A program made the translations under genes and the position numbers. This document shows positions 1 through 20,720 of a stretch of 64,000 nucleotides of DNA, piece after piece (within the stretch, counting starts at the first letter, position 1; the number at the start of each line of letters is the position of its first letter). The stretch covers positions 14,402,001 to 14,466,000 of the forward strand of contig NC_044020.1 in assembly GCF_900496995.4 (NCBI RefSeq), given 5' to 3'. The DNA comes from Aquila chrysaetos chrysaetos. Lineage: Eukaryota; Chordata; Aves; Accipitriformes; Accipitridae. The notes under the pieces are model-generated. The model saw only the letters and a list, made by a program, of their open reading frames with translations, searched no databases and was not told the origin of the DNA.

Positions 1-533
1 GAGCTTATTAAAACATGTAAGAGAACTTCTGAACTAAAAAAAAACCAAACCCAAAACAAAGCAGCACATGCTTATGAAAACAGCGACTTTGCAGTCCTGC
101 TGAGACAAATGGATTAGGTTTTTAAATGGATAATTTGAAGAAATTTTGCTTTTACTCCAGTCTTCATGGCCTTCTCCGACCTGGGACAGGGTGCGTACCA
201 GAGCAGCTGTGCTTGTGAAGGACATGACAGCGGCCCATTCTCAAGATGAAATTTTCAGGATCTGGACAAAAGAAATTCCCAGCCTGATCCCAGGCTGGAC
301 TGAAATATGTTTCAGTGACCTGTTATACTAGAAACTACAGGCCTCTTCTCATGTGCCAACCTGCGATAAAAGGAAAAGAATGAAAGCGGGGACTGGAGCA
401 ATGAGAAGATGGTGAATTAAAAGTGTGCAAGATGATGCTTTCTTATAATTTAAAAAATATTCTTACCCTACAGTGCTTGAGGGAGAAGATAGCGGGCCAC
501 TGAACTGCTGAAGTCTGCTTTTTATTTTCACAG
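1..533. other. Intron or upstream DNA of the left AKR1B-like gene
   Basis: No aldo-keto reductase exon could be recognised here. By family structure, exon 6 (beginning Ile-Glu-Cys-His-Pro) should lie upstream of 534, but no such peptide is found in any frame. The stretch is therefore read as intron 6 of the gene that follows. Short open frames in it have no family resemblance I can name. Confidence 0.5.
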
Positions 534-2555
534 GTCCAAGCCTGAAGATATTTCCTTTTTTGATGATCCCCAAATTAAGGAAATAGCACTCAAGTACAAC
601 AAAATCCCAGCTCAGGTTAATACTGGTCATAGTATTTTCCGTGGTTACAAGTATTTTTCCCACTCATGCTAAAGTAACTATTTACACAGGTATTATGGAA
701 AGGTGAGTTCCAGCTGTGTCTCATACACATTGTAATGCTTTAAAGAATATTATCTCTAACACTAGTTTTAATGATGGACAGAAGATTACCAATGGCTTTG
801 GGCTTTAATTGGCACACTAGCCACTTCTACACACAGCATCCCTGGCCAATTCTGAACTCCTGTTCAATGCACTCCCATGCTGTCATCTCAGCTTCAGAGA
901 CAGATAATGATTAAATGAGCTCAGGCAATAACAAGGAAGGGTTTACTACAGTGCTTTTCCTACATGAGACATCTCTGATTAGCAGTAGAGCTGTTCCGTG
1001 TAACCATGTAGGCACATATGGTTTTCAGCTTTCGGAAGACAGGCAGAACTTCTCAGCTGTAATTCCCTGTCTGTTCCTGCAGGTGCTTATCCAGCTCCAG
1101 GTTCAAAGAAATGTGAGTGTAATTCCCAGATCTGTCACTCCACACCATATTGAGAAAAATTTTAAGGTAAGAGGGTACCTTACAAAGTTATTCACGGTGT
1201 TGAACTTTACACAGAAAAATCCACTCTGCCAGTGGAACAAAGTACCCCTTTCATGCTTAGAACTGGCAAAAGCTTTTGTCTGTCAGATACCATGTAGGTT
1301 ACTTCTTTATGCATGCAAAAAATTACTTTAAAAGTAAAGAGCCAAGTCTGCTTCATTACAACACATCAAGTAAGAGAGATTAACTTTTCCACCTTGTAAT
1401 ATAAATATGATGCAATTAGACCCCACCAGCACTGTAACTTTACGACATGTATTCATTGCTCACCACAAATGTGCATCTATTGCACGCTTCCTAGTGCTTC
1501 AACAAATACAATGCTTTTCTACTTCTGTTTTTGGTATTCTTTCTGCAAATGAATTTACACTTGTCTTTTTGCAAACTGAAGTAACCCAGCTGTTTGGGAC
1601 CTTTATTCAAGTGTTTGAATTGGCTAAAGAGGAGATGGAAACCTTCCTTGCTTTCAAGAAGCAGTATCGTATCTGTGCGTTAAGCGAGTGAGTATTTCCT
1701 CCTCCTCCATGTTTTAGCAAGATTGGATTATCATTGGCTATCCTCTTAATGGACAGTATTTGATAGTCTCACTTAAAAATAAGAAGAGAGGGAATGTTAA
1801 CCAATACCTGGGCATATCCATATCTGCTGGAATCCAGCACTAGGGTTTATTAGAGCACCGCCCGTCTTCTACAGGTTGGTAGCACTGGGATTTTTGCAGG
1901 TACATTGTGTGTTAAGATATCTTGTAATGGATGCATACCAAACTGCTGTCTGAAAATCAAAATTGGCTGGGAACTCCAAAATAAATAGGTGGCAATATTT
2001 TTTTTTCTGTTTTCTTTGGCTACTTTATATAAGAGACAGTCAGTGTAAATAAACTCCATTTTAAGAATGAGAACTGTAAGGTTTTTTTGAAGTGAAAAGC
2101 TGTGCCTATGTATTTATGCCAACATTATTAAGGCAGCATCTAGATAATAGAATGGTTAGATACAGACTTACAAAGATCTAGAATTTATTCTGTTTTCCAA
2201 GGTTACTCACTTATCTAACAGCATACAGTAGAATTAGGAGTTCACAAGACAGCGGTTTAGTATCCCAGGGAATTTTAGCAATTTCAGCTAAACAGAAGAT
2301 ATATTATCTTTTGAGAACAAGGTCACTGTTATATGTGAAGGTTACAGAGCATTAACTTCCACTGCCCTGTGTAAACTAAGCAGACTCACATTAGTGTTTT
2401 TAACGTAGTTCACAGTTTTAGTTCTGCACAGCTTTTGTCAGGGGAAAAAAAGCCTTTTTTTCTTAGCCTTAAGACTATATCCTTAAAGTGTTTTAATCAT
2501 ACTCTCTTCTTCTAGATGCAAAAATCACAAAGACTATCCTTTTTTGGAAGACTAA
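534..2555 (+). CDS. AKR1B-like aldo-keto reductase, last four coding exons (5' part outside window)
   Basis: Four exons match AKR1B exons 7-10 in order, length and phase: 534-615 (82 bases), 1083-1166 (84), about 1611-1687, and 2516-2555, ending at TAA 2553-2555. Readable segments are SKPEDISFFDDPQIKEIA, VLIQLQVQRNVSVIPRSV, FELAKEEMETFLAF and CKNHKDYPFLED. The family makes NADPH-dependent cytosolic carbonyl reductases; this part covers the C-terminal cofactor-binding and specificity-loop region. Oddities: the conserved IPKS lysine is Arg and the arginine six residues later is His, both normally contacts of the NADPH 2'-phosphate. Exon 9 lacks two codons (Asp-Phe of VFDFEL) and has AA where the AG acceptor should be. 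The nearest upstream AG that keeps frame is at 1588-1589 and would add seven residues (LFGTFIQ). The frame is otherwise open, and the remaining splice sites are GT-AG. It could be a diverged functional paralogue or an early pseudogene. It runs opposite to the other three AKR1B copies. Confidence 0.75.
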
Positions 2556-2633
2556 CATAGGCATTGTCTTCACATCCTCCAGGGATCAGGACTGCATATA
2601 ATTGTTTCAAGCAATTTGTAATACTTCATGTGT

Positions 2634-2639
2634 ATTAAA
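2634..2639 (+). terminator. Candidate poly(A) signal ATTAAA of the left AKR1B-like gene
   Basis: ATTAAA lies about 80 bases after the TAA at 2553-2555. A canonical AATAAA also occurs at 3175-3180, about 620 bases after the stop. Which is used cannot be told from sequence; the distal one is nearer the spacing seen in the other AKR1B copies (563 bases). Confidence 0.35.
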
Positions 2640-4224
2640 TCACAATATAAGTGGAATATGTATTACAAGATGGGAGAAGGTAGCTTACAGGCATTCTGAA
2701 GAGTAATCTTTGAGTGTGCATGCATTTGCTTCCCTTATTATCAACCAGTTATATCAGTCCTTTATCTGTATCTTTGCTCTGCTCTTCTTGTAGCAAAATT
2801 CTATTGTAGCAAAATATATATTCTCTTACCATTTAGTAATGATAAAGAAGTTTAGTAAACCTGAATCTTTGGGATTTGTGAAAAGCAGTCTTTATCATAA
2901 ATATAAAACCTGACAAATTTTAGAGAAATTTAGATTCTCCCAGTGGTTGTATTTTCAGACAAAAGTTCAAAACATATGCTATCTTTCAGTTGTTAATGTA
3001 AGACAATCCATTTAACATCAGAAAATCTTTATGTGATAAGACAATAAGCTGCTTGAGAGTCTTAGTTCAGTAATTTCAGCATAACAGACTGAAAGCTCTT
3101 TAGAAGACACTGCTGAATTATGTTTCAGGAGCTGTTTTCTTAATGAGGTGTCCTATTTATGAACTGCTAAAACTAATAAACTGGTAGGAGATTTGTATGT
3201 TTGGTTTATTGTATCTACAAAAGTATGTAAATACTGCCTTTATCAGTAGAATGGCTGCAGTTAAGACTGCATCTCTCCCAGCAAATCCAAAGTCTGATAA
3301 AGGAGACACAGAGGAATTATTTTGTTTGGCAACTGGCTTACTTAACAAGCAGAAAAGTTGGGCAGCTTCACAGAAGCCAACAGTAGATTTTCACTCTCTT
3401 GTACTGCTCCCTAGATATTGTCTGCTTGTGTTTTGACTCAAAGAATGTCACTGGATGTTGTTTTCTCTGGTAAAAAAAACATCAGTGCTACTACAGCCCA
3501 TGCATCTGCTGGAGTTTTAATGAGGTGTCTGTTAATCCAGACTTCTTGCTCTTTAAGTTTAACATGTGACTCAGAACTCCTGTAACTGCTTTAGGCTCTT
3601 CCAGCCCAGCAGAAGAACAATGCGGATCAGCACTGCCTGCAGAGAGGAAGGACAATTGTGTAATTAAGGTTCAGAGCTAGGATACACACTTCGTGGATAT
3701 CCTTTTCCAACTGATTTTCTTTGTAGTTGAGGTTTTTAAGTCTATAAAGGAAATGATGACATATCTTTGAGCTACTTCAGACTTTTGCAAGATGTTTGAA
3801 TAACAGGTGCCCTAGAAATGGCAAAGCAATTCTGTCAAATGGGATTTCCTACAGCAACTCTTCTAAAGAAAGAGGTCTGAAAAGCATGTCAGCAATTGAC
3901 ACCAAACAGTTATAGCACAGTGGTATGGACAGGAAGGTGCCTGTAATAGGTACTCTTTTCCTCCTCCACCCCCCAAAGATGCTCAACTGAAAGGGTCACT
4001 TACAGGATACCACCATAGCCACAGTTAGAAAATGAGCTACATGGAAGGCACTCTGCTTCCAGACATTCAGACTGTGGTCAGGTTGTCAGTCTACAGCAGT
4101 AGGAGCAATACCTGCTTAAGGCTGTGGCATACAGCCTATCTTGAAATATTCTCTACTTCATAGGAATTTTCTAACAACATTCCAATTTAATCACAGCTAT
4201 CAGACTTGAAGTTATTTACAGGAT

Positions 4225-4290
4225 GTTTATAGACTGTGGCAGGCAGGAAGTTGGACTAGATGATCACAGTAGCCATATAATAGTAAAAAA
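4225..4290 (+). repeat. Possible CR1 LINE 3' remnant
   Basis: The phrase ttggactagatgatcacag near 4252 matches the typical 3' end of avian CR1 elements (ggttggactagatgatc...). The surrounding match is too short to give limits or a subfamily. Confidence 0.35.
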
Positions 4291-7200
4291 TTCAAAACAA
4301 GTTAGAAGCCAGAGATTGTGCATTTGTTTTAGAGACAATAGATCTTTTTCAGCTGCAGAGACCTTAGCAAAGGTAAAAGGAGAAAAATTTGGGTGATGTC
4401 AGTTACTGGGAAATAAAGCACCCTCTATTTTGCAGCAGAGCTGCAGCCACATGACTTAAAGACAATGTGCCTTTCTAGCAGGCCATCACTGCCTCACAGC
4501 AATCACCACAGCCTATGACAGCAATAAGCCTGCTGCTATTAGCTGCTCAAGAAGCACACTTCCTAGCTTCACCATTTCACCCACCCCAACATCTATGCCA
4601 CAAGGGCACTGCTCTAACTGCATCTACTACCTGTAGAGAGGGAACTACAAAGCATGATCTCCCTTGTATTTGGTTTTGAGGATTCAAAAAAAAAAAAAGT
4701 CTTCCTACCTCTTCTGTGATTTTTTTGTGAGTTCAGACTTCGCTTTACATAGAACCTGCTTGCTAAGAAAATAAAAATTGTCATGACATGCTAGGGTAGA
4801 GACTTGGGCTTGTTTTACTGCTCTTGTAAATGCAGTTGACTAAAGAACAAGTGTTATGTTGGTCAGATCACTGCAGCAGAAGAGAGAAAGGGACAAGCTT
4901 AAACTGCCTTCTAAAGAGTTCTATTTGTTCTGTCAGTGCAGGGACCTGCAGCAGAGGTATTGCCACACACTAAAAAGTGCTGGAAACTTTCTAGTCTCCA
5001 GATTCATCTGAACCCTGTGTTAATGAGCAAGCATATACTGATGGCCATTTAACCCACTCCCTTTTCTGTGGCTGTAACTAATTCAACTGCATGCTGCTAT
5101 CCAGGTAGCCTCAAGGTACATGCAGTGATAGTCTGTCTCCACCTACTTTTCAGTGGCCCATGGAGCATCTGTTAGTTACTAATCCCCAGGCTGGATCGAT
5201 GTCTAACATGAGGAGCAGATATACAAAAGGCCACAGGTCTGGCACTTCATAGACCTGAAAATAGCAAGGCCATCTCTTAAATCCAGGAGAGAAGATGCTA
5301 CGCTACAAACAAAATGCTTCAGGAAAAAGACCACGAGTATTGTCCTAGTGTCAGATGCAGAATAAACAGGCTCAAGTCACCATGAACAGCTCTAGGGAGC
5401 ACAGTAAGTTTCCTGAAGGACTAACAGCTTCTATTTTTTCATCCCTACTTCATCAGCAGCATAATCATCAGCTTTCTGTTGGAACCACAACAAGATGTTT
5501 ATATTATCCCCAAATAATTTTCAGTTTGTCAGCTATGTAACAGTGCTCTTAGACCAAACCTGCAGATACATCTTTCCTAGTCAGCAGTGAGATTATCCAT
5601 GCCACTGGGCTGAACCCAGTAAATGAAAAACACCTTAGCTTAGCATTTTGCCTTTGTATCACACCACATTGTCCCATGACTTGAGCTTTTATTGTGCAGT
5701 TCATCCATTCTGATATAGTTAAGCCTTCATTAAAAGTTCCAAAGGGTCTGGGTGAAAAAAAAAAAGTTATGTCCATGTTTTAGAGGGAAAACAGGATAAT
5801 GTAGGTAATGAACAATAGGTAAAATTCAAAACTCTTTGCTGATTTTTTGCTGCTCAGATTTTCCATCTATTATAATTCCAACCTCTCTCATATTGAGCTC
5901 AATATCATTCTAAACCAAACAGAATAAGAAACAAAAGAATGAATAAGATAGACAGCCATTCCATGAACCTTTTGCATTCAATCCTGCACAAAGAGTTCTG
6001 GTCCTTACCTTCCTCTATATATTAAAAAAGATTTATAGAAGACTGACTAGGATAATCAATGGCCTAGGAATAATTTCTACAGACAGCAATTAAGTAGACT
6101 AAGACTTTACTTGACTTGACACGAGTGCACGGAGTGTGCCAGAAGTTTCTTAAATCTGGAGCAGCTTGGAAAGTTGGACTGGAAATAGACCAGTTGCTAT
6201 CTCCTCCACTGTAAAGTCAGCACTATCAGATCAATCTAGCAGCAGACAAGCCCAAAACAAATAAGAGATGGCAATTCTTCACAAGATATGTAGGTGTGAA
6301 AAATCATTCCCTTGGAATGTAACAGATTCACAAGGTAACTGAACAAGAAAGAGTTAACCGATGGCTGTTAAACAAAAGATCTTAAATTGCTGTCAGAATA
6401 TTTAAAAAAACCCCACACAACTGCATGCAATGCTCAACTTACTCATCTTCAACTTCTTTTGGCCACAGTTGGAGACAGAATGCTGCAGTAAGTAGATACT
6501 TAGTCTGATTCAGTTCAGCTGTTCTTATAAGCAGCTATCAGCTGGCTTGTAATCAGGCTTATTTAAGTTCAGAAAAGCCAGATTGTATATTCAGCTTGTT
6601 TTTTTTTTCTCCCTGAGAATTTGGAAAAAAGATGTAGTTTTGCAGATGTTTGTACTAGCAGTCCTGTACCATGCACTTTAAAAAATTAAAATGCAAGAGC
6701 AACATGGCCTATGAAGAAGTTTTAAGAGTTGCCTCTCAGCTTAAATGAGCAAGGTCCTGCCAGAATAAGGTAGGGCTCTATACTTTTTAAGTGGCCAAGG
6801 CAGAGGGAGGGATGACAAATAGTTACTGACAGAGTTTATAGATGACAAACTAGGGGAGTATTAAGTGATTAAAAAGATAAAATAGTTTGTCCTGAGTCAA
6901 CTGTTCTGTGCCCCAATTAAGCAAAAGACTCCAGATTTCTAGTAGTATCTTCAACATTGGATTTTTAATCTGTATTCACAAATACAGGATTTTCTTTTCC
7001 TGTTTTGAATAACATAGTTTCCTGTGTCCTGGATTTCACAACTCTGCACAATGTTACAGTATGCACTTGTGCCAGTCTCATGAGATCAGCAAGAAGAGAG
7101 ATCCTGCCTCTTCCCCAGAGGGAAACAAAGACCAGGTTACAGATCATCACATAAAAAGTGATTCCAGCCAGGCAGGCTTGTGTATTTATGTTCCAGTATC

Positions 7201-8104
7201 AGAAGTCAAGCCATTTTCTCCCAAAAGCAACATCAACTGCAACCTGAAACATACTGTGCCTGTAAGACTATTTGTGGTGTCCTACCTCCAACCAGAAAGA
7301 TGCTAATTCCAGCTGCTTCTTGTATTCTCCTCTGCTACCCCCAAAAATTCTCAAAAAAGTCTCTTGCATTCTCCAGCAAGATAACTACCAATTTTGTTTT
7401 CCCCATAAATCAGGTCATTATTCTTTGAAAATTGATCTGTTCTGTCAGAGCCATTTTCCTTTTAACATGAAAAAACAGGCCTGCTAATCTGGTATCACTT
7501 GAAGCAGTGAGAGTGCAGCTGGAAGTGAAAAAAAAATTTTCTGAGTACAAGTACTGATTCTACCAGTCCCAAGAACATGATTTTTCTGACTCCTGCTCTT
7601 CATCTTTCCTGCAAGCTGGACTCCTCTTCCTAGGGTGTGCTACAGTATCACAGTAGTGTAACTGCTGCAGCAGAGTCCTGAGAAAGTCTAGTAAGAGAGG
7701 CCAACAAGGTGGAACTGAACCACAAGTTCTTAAATCAAAAACACAAAACAAAAACACAACCACTTTTCATTGGAAGAGCTACAAGATTGTATTTGTCCTT
7801 AAAAATTTCTTTGATCAGAAACCCAGAGATCCGTCAAATCACAATACAAAAACAAATGCTGTGAACAGTTATAGCAGGAAGAGCTCAGTTAGCAGGAATG
7901 CTAGGCTCCGGATATCTAATTCTTTGATCTCTCCACTTTACCTTTTAAGAGATGAAAGGAAACCTCTACCCTTGTAGGCAGAGTGTGGCACAAGTATGGG
8001 GGTACAACAGCCATTTATTTCACTGTAACAATCGCCAGATCAACCTAGATTAAACAAAGATGTGGTTGCAGTCTAGAAGACAGGCTCTTCCTCTCTCTCA
8101 GCCT

Positions 8105-8174
8105 TATTTAATTATATCTGGCCTTAAAGAAGTGATCCATATTTAATTATATCTGGCCTTAAAGAAGCGATCCA
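8105..8174 (+). repeat. Two-copy 35-base tandem repeat
   Basis: The unit beginning tatttaattatatctggcc occurs at 8105-8139 and again at 8140-8174, differing at one base (agtgatcc versus agcgatcc). It is intergenic and looks like a simple recent tandem duplication. Confidence 0.9.
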
Positions 8175-10194
8175 AAATCATTATGGGTGACATGGTTTTC
8201 TGTCACTCCCTTCCCACTCATCCTTTCTGACAACAGCCTGCCTTCTGTGCAAGTTTATGCATCACTGTCCCTTCACTCAGGTGCTTCTCTTTTTCCTCTC
8301 TTCCCACTCTCCTATTTCACCAAGCATCCAAGCCCTCTGCCGGCTAAGTACTGCACTATGTCCCAGAACTACCCCTTCCAAATTCTTTCCCACTAAGTCA
8401 TCCAGCAAAATACAGAGCACGCCTGTTACACAGTACCACTCCACCCTGAGTGCTAGCTAGTCATCCTTCTGCTGCAGAAGAGTCTGTCTGAAAGTCTTCT
8501 CCAGTAAAATTCCTACTCTGAGAATGGAAAATTTCAGGCACAAACTTTCATAAAGTTACAGTGAAATGAAAACAGAGGAAATTAACAGAACCTCATGTAC
8601 TATTTTAGAAGCCCTGACCCTCAATGTAACTTCTTGCCAGAACACATTTGTCACAAAAATGTTATTTCTGAGCAAGTTAACATTGCCCCAAACAGTTTTC
8701 TGTCACAGCTCAGACTAATCTAAGAACATTAGCTGTTCTGCTTTTTTTGGATGCCTTTGGGCTTTTATTTATCACATTATAGATACACAAAAACACTTGC
8801 AGAGCTGAAGCTTTTTGTATTTGCTTTTAAGCGCAGAATTTAAAGTGACTGTAATCAATTTATGTTAGGAGAATCAGCATTAGAGGAGAATATCGCTTAG
8901 AGTCAGACTTTGATTCTCTCCTCTCTCTGCCTCGTGTTGGAAGTTAACTCAGTCTTGTCTGTTCAGCCTATTGTAAATTATTCTGACCAAAAGCGTGTTA
9001 CATGTAAAGCCTGGCCTCAGCAATAGTGGAAAGATTTAAAAGCAGCATTTGAAGATAACAAAATCTGTTTTCTCAATATAATGGTCAGCATTTATCAGAA
9101 AGAAAAATGTGGAATTAGTATGACTCCTTAGTACCTTTTCATGAGTATCAGGAAACAAGCCACCTGTTTCACAAATAGTTTGAGAACAACTGCACTTACG
9201 GTACATTTTAACCTGGCTGAGTTCCCTTTAAGGTACACTATGTGATGCAGTTAAGGAATCAGAATCCCACCTTACGCTTACCATTTAGGGGTGGTTATGC
9301 ATTAACAGTTCTGGTGTCTCCCTTCTTTTAACTGTTCAGAAAGAACCCCCTTTCTGCCACGCCTACATAACCTCCTTCAGAGGACAGTTCACACTCTAGA
9401 TCTACTCAGACCTCTGAAAAAAATTTACAAGAACATGTAAGAAAATTACCCAACACTAGCCACTGTTTTTACCAGTGCATTTTGTGAGTAGTCTTAAGCA
9501 CCCCTCAGAAGGCAACAACTTTAAAACCATTACCTGCAAGTATTGTGAAAACCATAACACACTCCCAAGGGACAAACACACCTCACATGTCAAAATTCAG
9601 CTATAAGCTTATTTTTCTGTCCTCCCAGAACAAAGTAGTAAGTTTCTGATCTTCTAGCTCATGACACAGGATTTTCTTGGAAATCCATTTTTACTGTAGT
9701 TGCAAATGGTAGCTTGTACAAGCACAGAATTCTTTCCTGCATCATGTGCTGCCTGCCTGGAAACAACAAGTTTTCTACTGCTTACTAAAACAATCCCATA
9801 GGATGCCCTGTAGACTTCATGTCTTCAATGGAATGAGTTTTCTACTAGCCAAAGTATACTATCACTTCAGTACAATAAAGACTGATCTAAACATTAGTAT
9901 ATTAGCTGTCAGACATATCAAAACAACTCTAAAGCGAGGCTCAGACTCATCAATGGCCACAGGTTCATCACACTCAGGTGTTCTACATGTGCACTAGCAT
10001 AAGAACAACAGAGAGCTAGCGGGTCATACAAAAGAAGTTAACATCAACAGCATATGATTTCTTGGGGGACAGTAATTTTCCTTGCTTTTGTGTAATCTCT
10101 AGAGACAGCTGATATAGTACAGCTACTCCAGCATTACTACCATTAGAACATTGCTGAAATAACCATCTCATTACACACAGTAATGAAACTGTAT

Positions 10195-10200
10195 TTTATT
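10195..10200 (-). terminator. Probable poly(A) signal of AKR1B1
   Basis: TTTATT on the plus strand is AATAAA on the gene strand, 563 bases past the stop codon. The second AKR1B copy has AATAAA at exactly the same distance from its stop (30112-30117), which supports both as the inherited signal. Confidence 0.6.
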
Positions 10201-10762
10201 ATAAGCAAAACCAGCTTTTATATCACCAAGAAACCAGGACCTATACACTTTTCAAAGAGCTACCCATGTAGAAACTGCTGTACTTCAAAATCAACTTGTA
10301 CTTCCAATTAGAGAAAAAAGCATGGAGTGTTACAAAAAGAAACAAAACCAAACCCAAAAGTAATCAGAAAAAAGCAGACTTCATTAATTATGTAAAATCT
10401 GCCAATACCCTGGTCCTTCCAGACAATAGTCACTAGCTCCTATTCACAGTATTCCAAAATAAAAGTGACTGCTTGTTCAAACTTTCTCAATGTTTTCTGC
10501 TTACCAGTTCCAGACATGCAGTTTGGCAAAGACAATCTACTAGTCCACACAGTGTGCTCTTCAGAAGCATTTTAGCATTTCCTTCTTCCAAAAAACAAAA
10601 CAACACAAAGTCACTGAGTACATATACGGCATCTTTGTGGGGGAAAAAAAGAAAGAAAAAAAAGAGGGGGGGCATCTGATGCAGTGAGAAAGCTACGTAG
10701 ACAACTCATAGACAACAGCAGAAGTATATCTGAGAAGTCTGGAGAAAGGCAGGAAACCATCT

Positions 10763-20606
<9,844 letters not shown>

Positions 20607-20720
20607 AGCCCCGCACGCCGCCCAGGAGCACCACCACGGCGGTGGCTGCCGACCCAGCGCCTTTAATAGCGGCCGGGCCCGCCCCGCCCCGGCGCGGCGC
20701 GGAGGTGGGGGGATGGCGGG
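20607..20720 (-). promoter_or_regulatory. AKR1B1 core promoter: TATA-like box and GC boxes
   Basis: On the gene strand TATTAAA occupies 20662-20668, 56-62 bases before the ATG, so transcription would start roughly 25-35 bases before the ATG. Just upstream, 20676-20700 holds GC-box-like runs (ccgccccgcccc). The third AKR1B copy keeps TATTAA at the same distance. The start site itself is inferred. Confidence 0.65.

Larger units (their letters stand above)
2640..10194. other. Intergenic DNA between convergent AKR1B genes
   Basis: Seven and a half kilobases of AT-rich sequence lie between the plus-strand left gene and the 3' end of the minus-strand AKR1B1 gene. I see only short frames without family features, a possible CR1 tail near 4230-4290, poly-A runs (for example near 4686) and a two-copy 35-base tandem repeat at 8105. 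No exon of a known gene was recognised. Confidence 0.5.

Noticed and set aside
1-60. Possible remnant of AKR1B exon 6 (a frame reading ELIKTC resembles KLIKYC)
   Set aside because: Only five or six residues match, and the following conserved segment leading to AYSPLG is absent in every frame.
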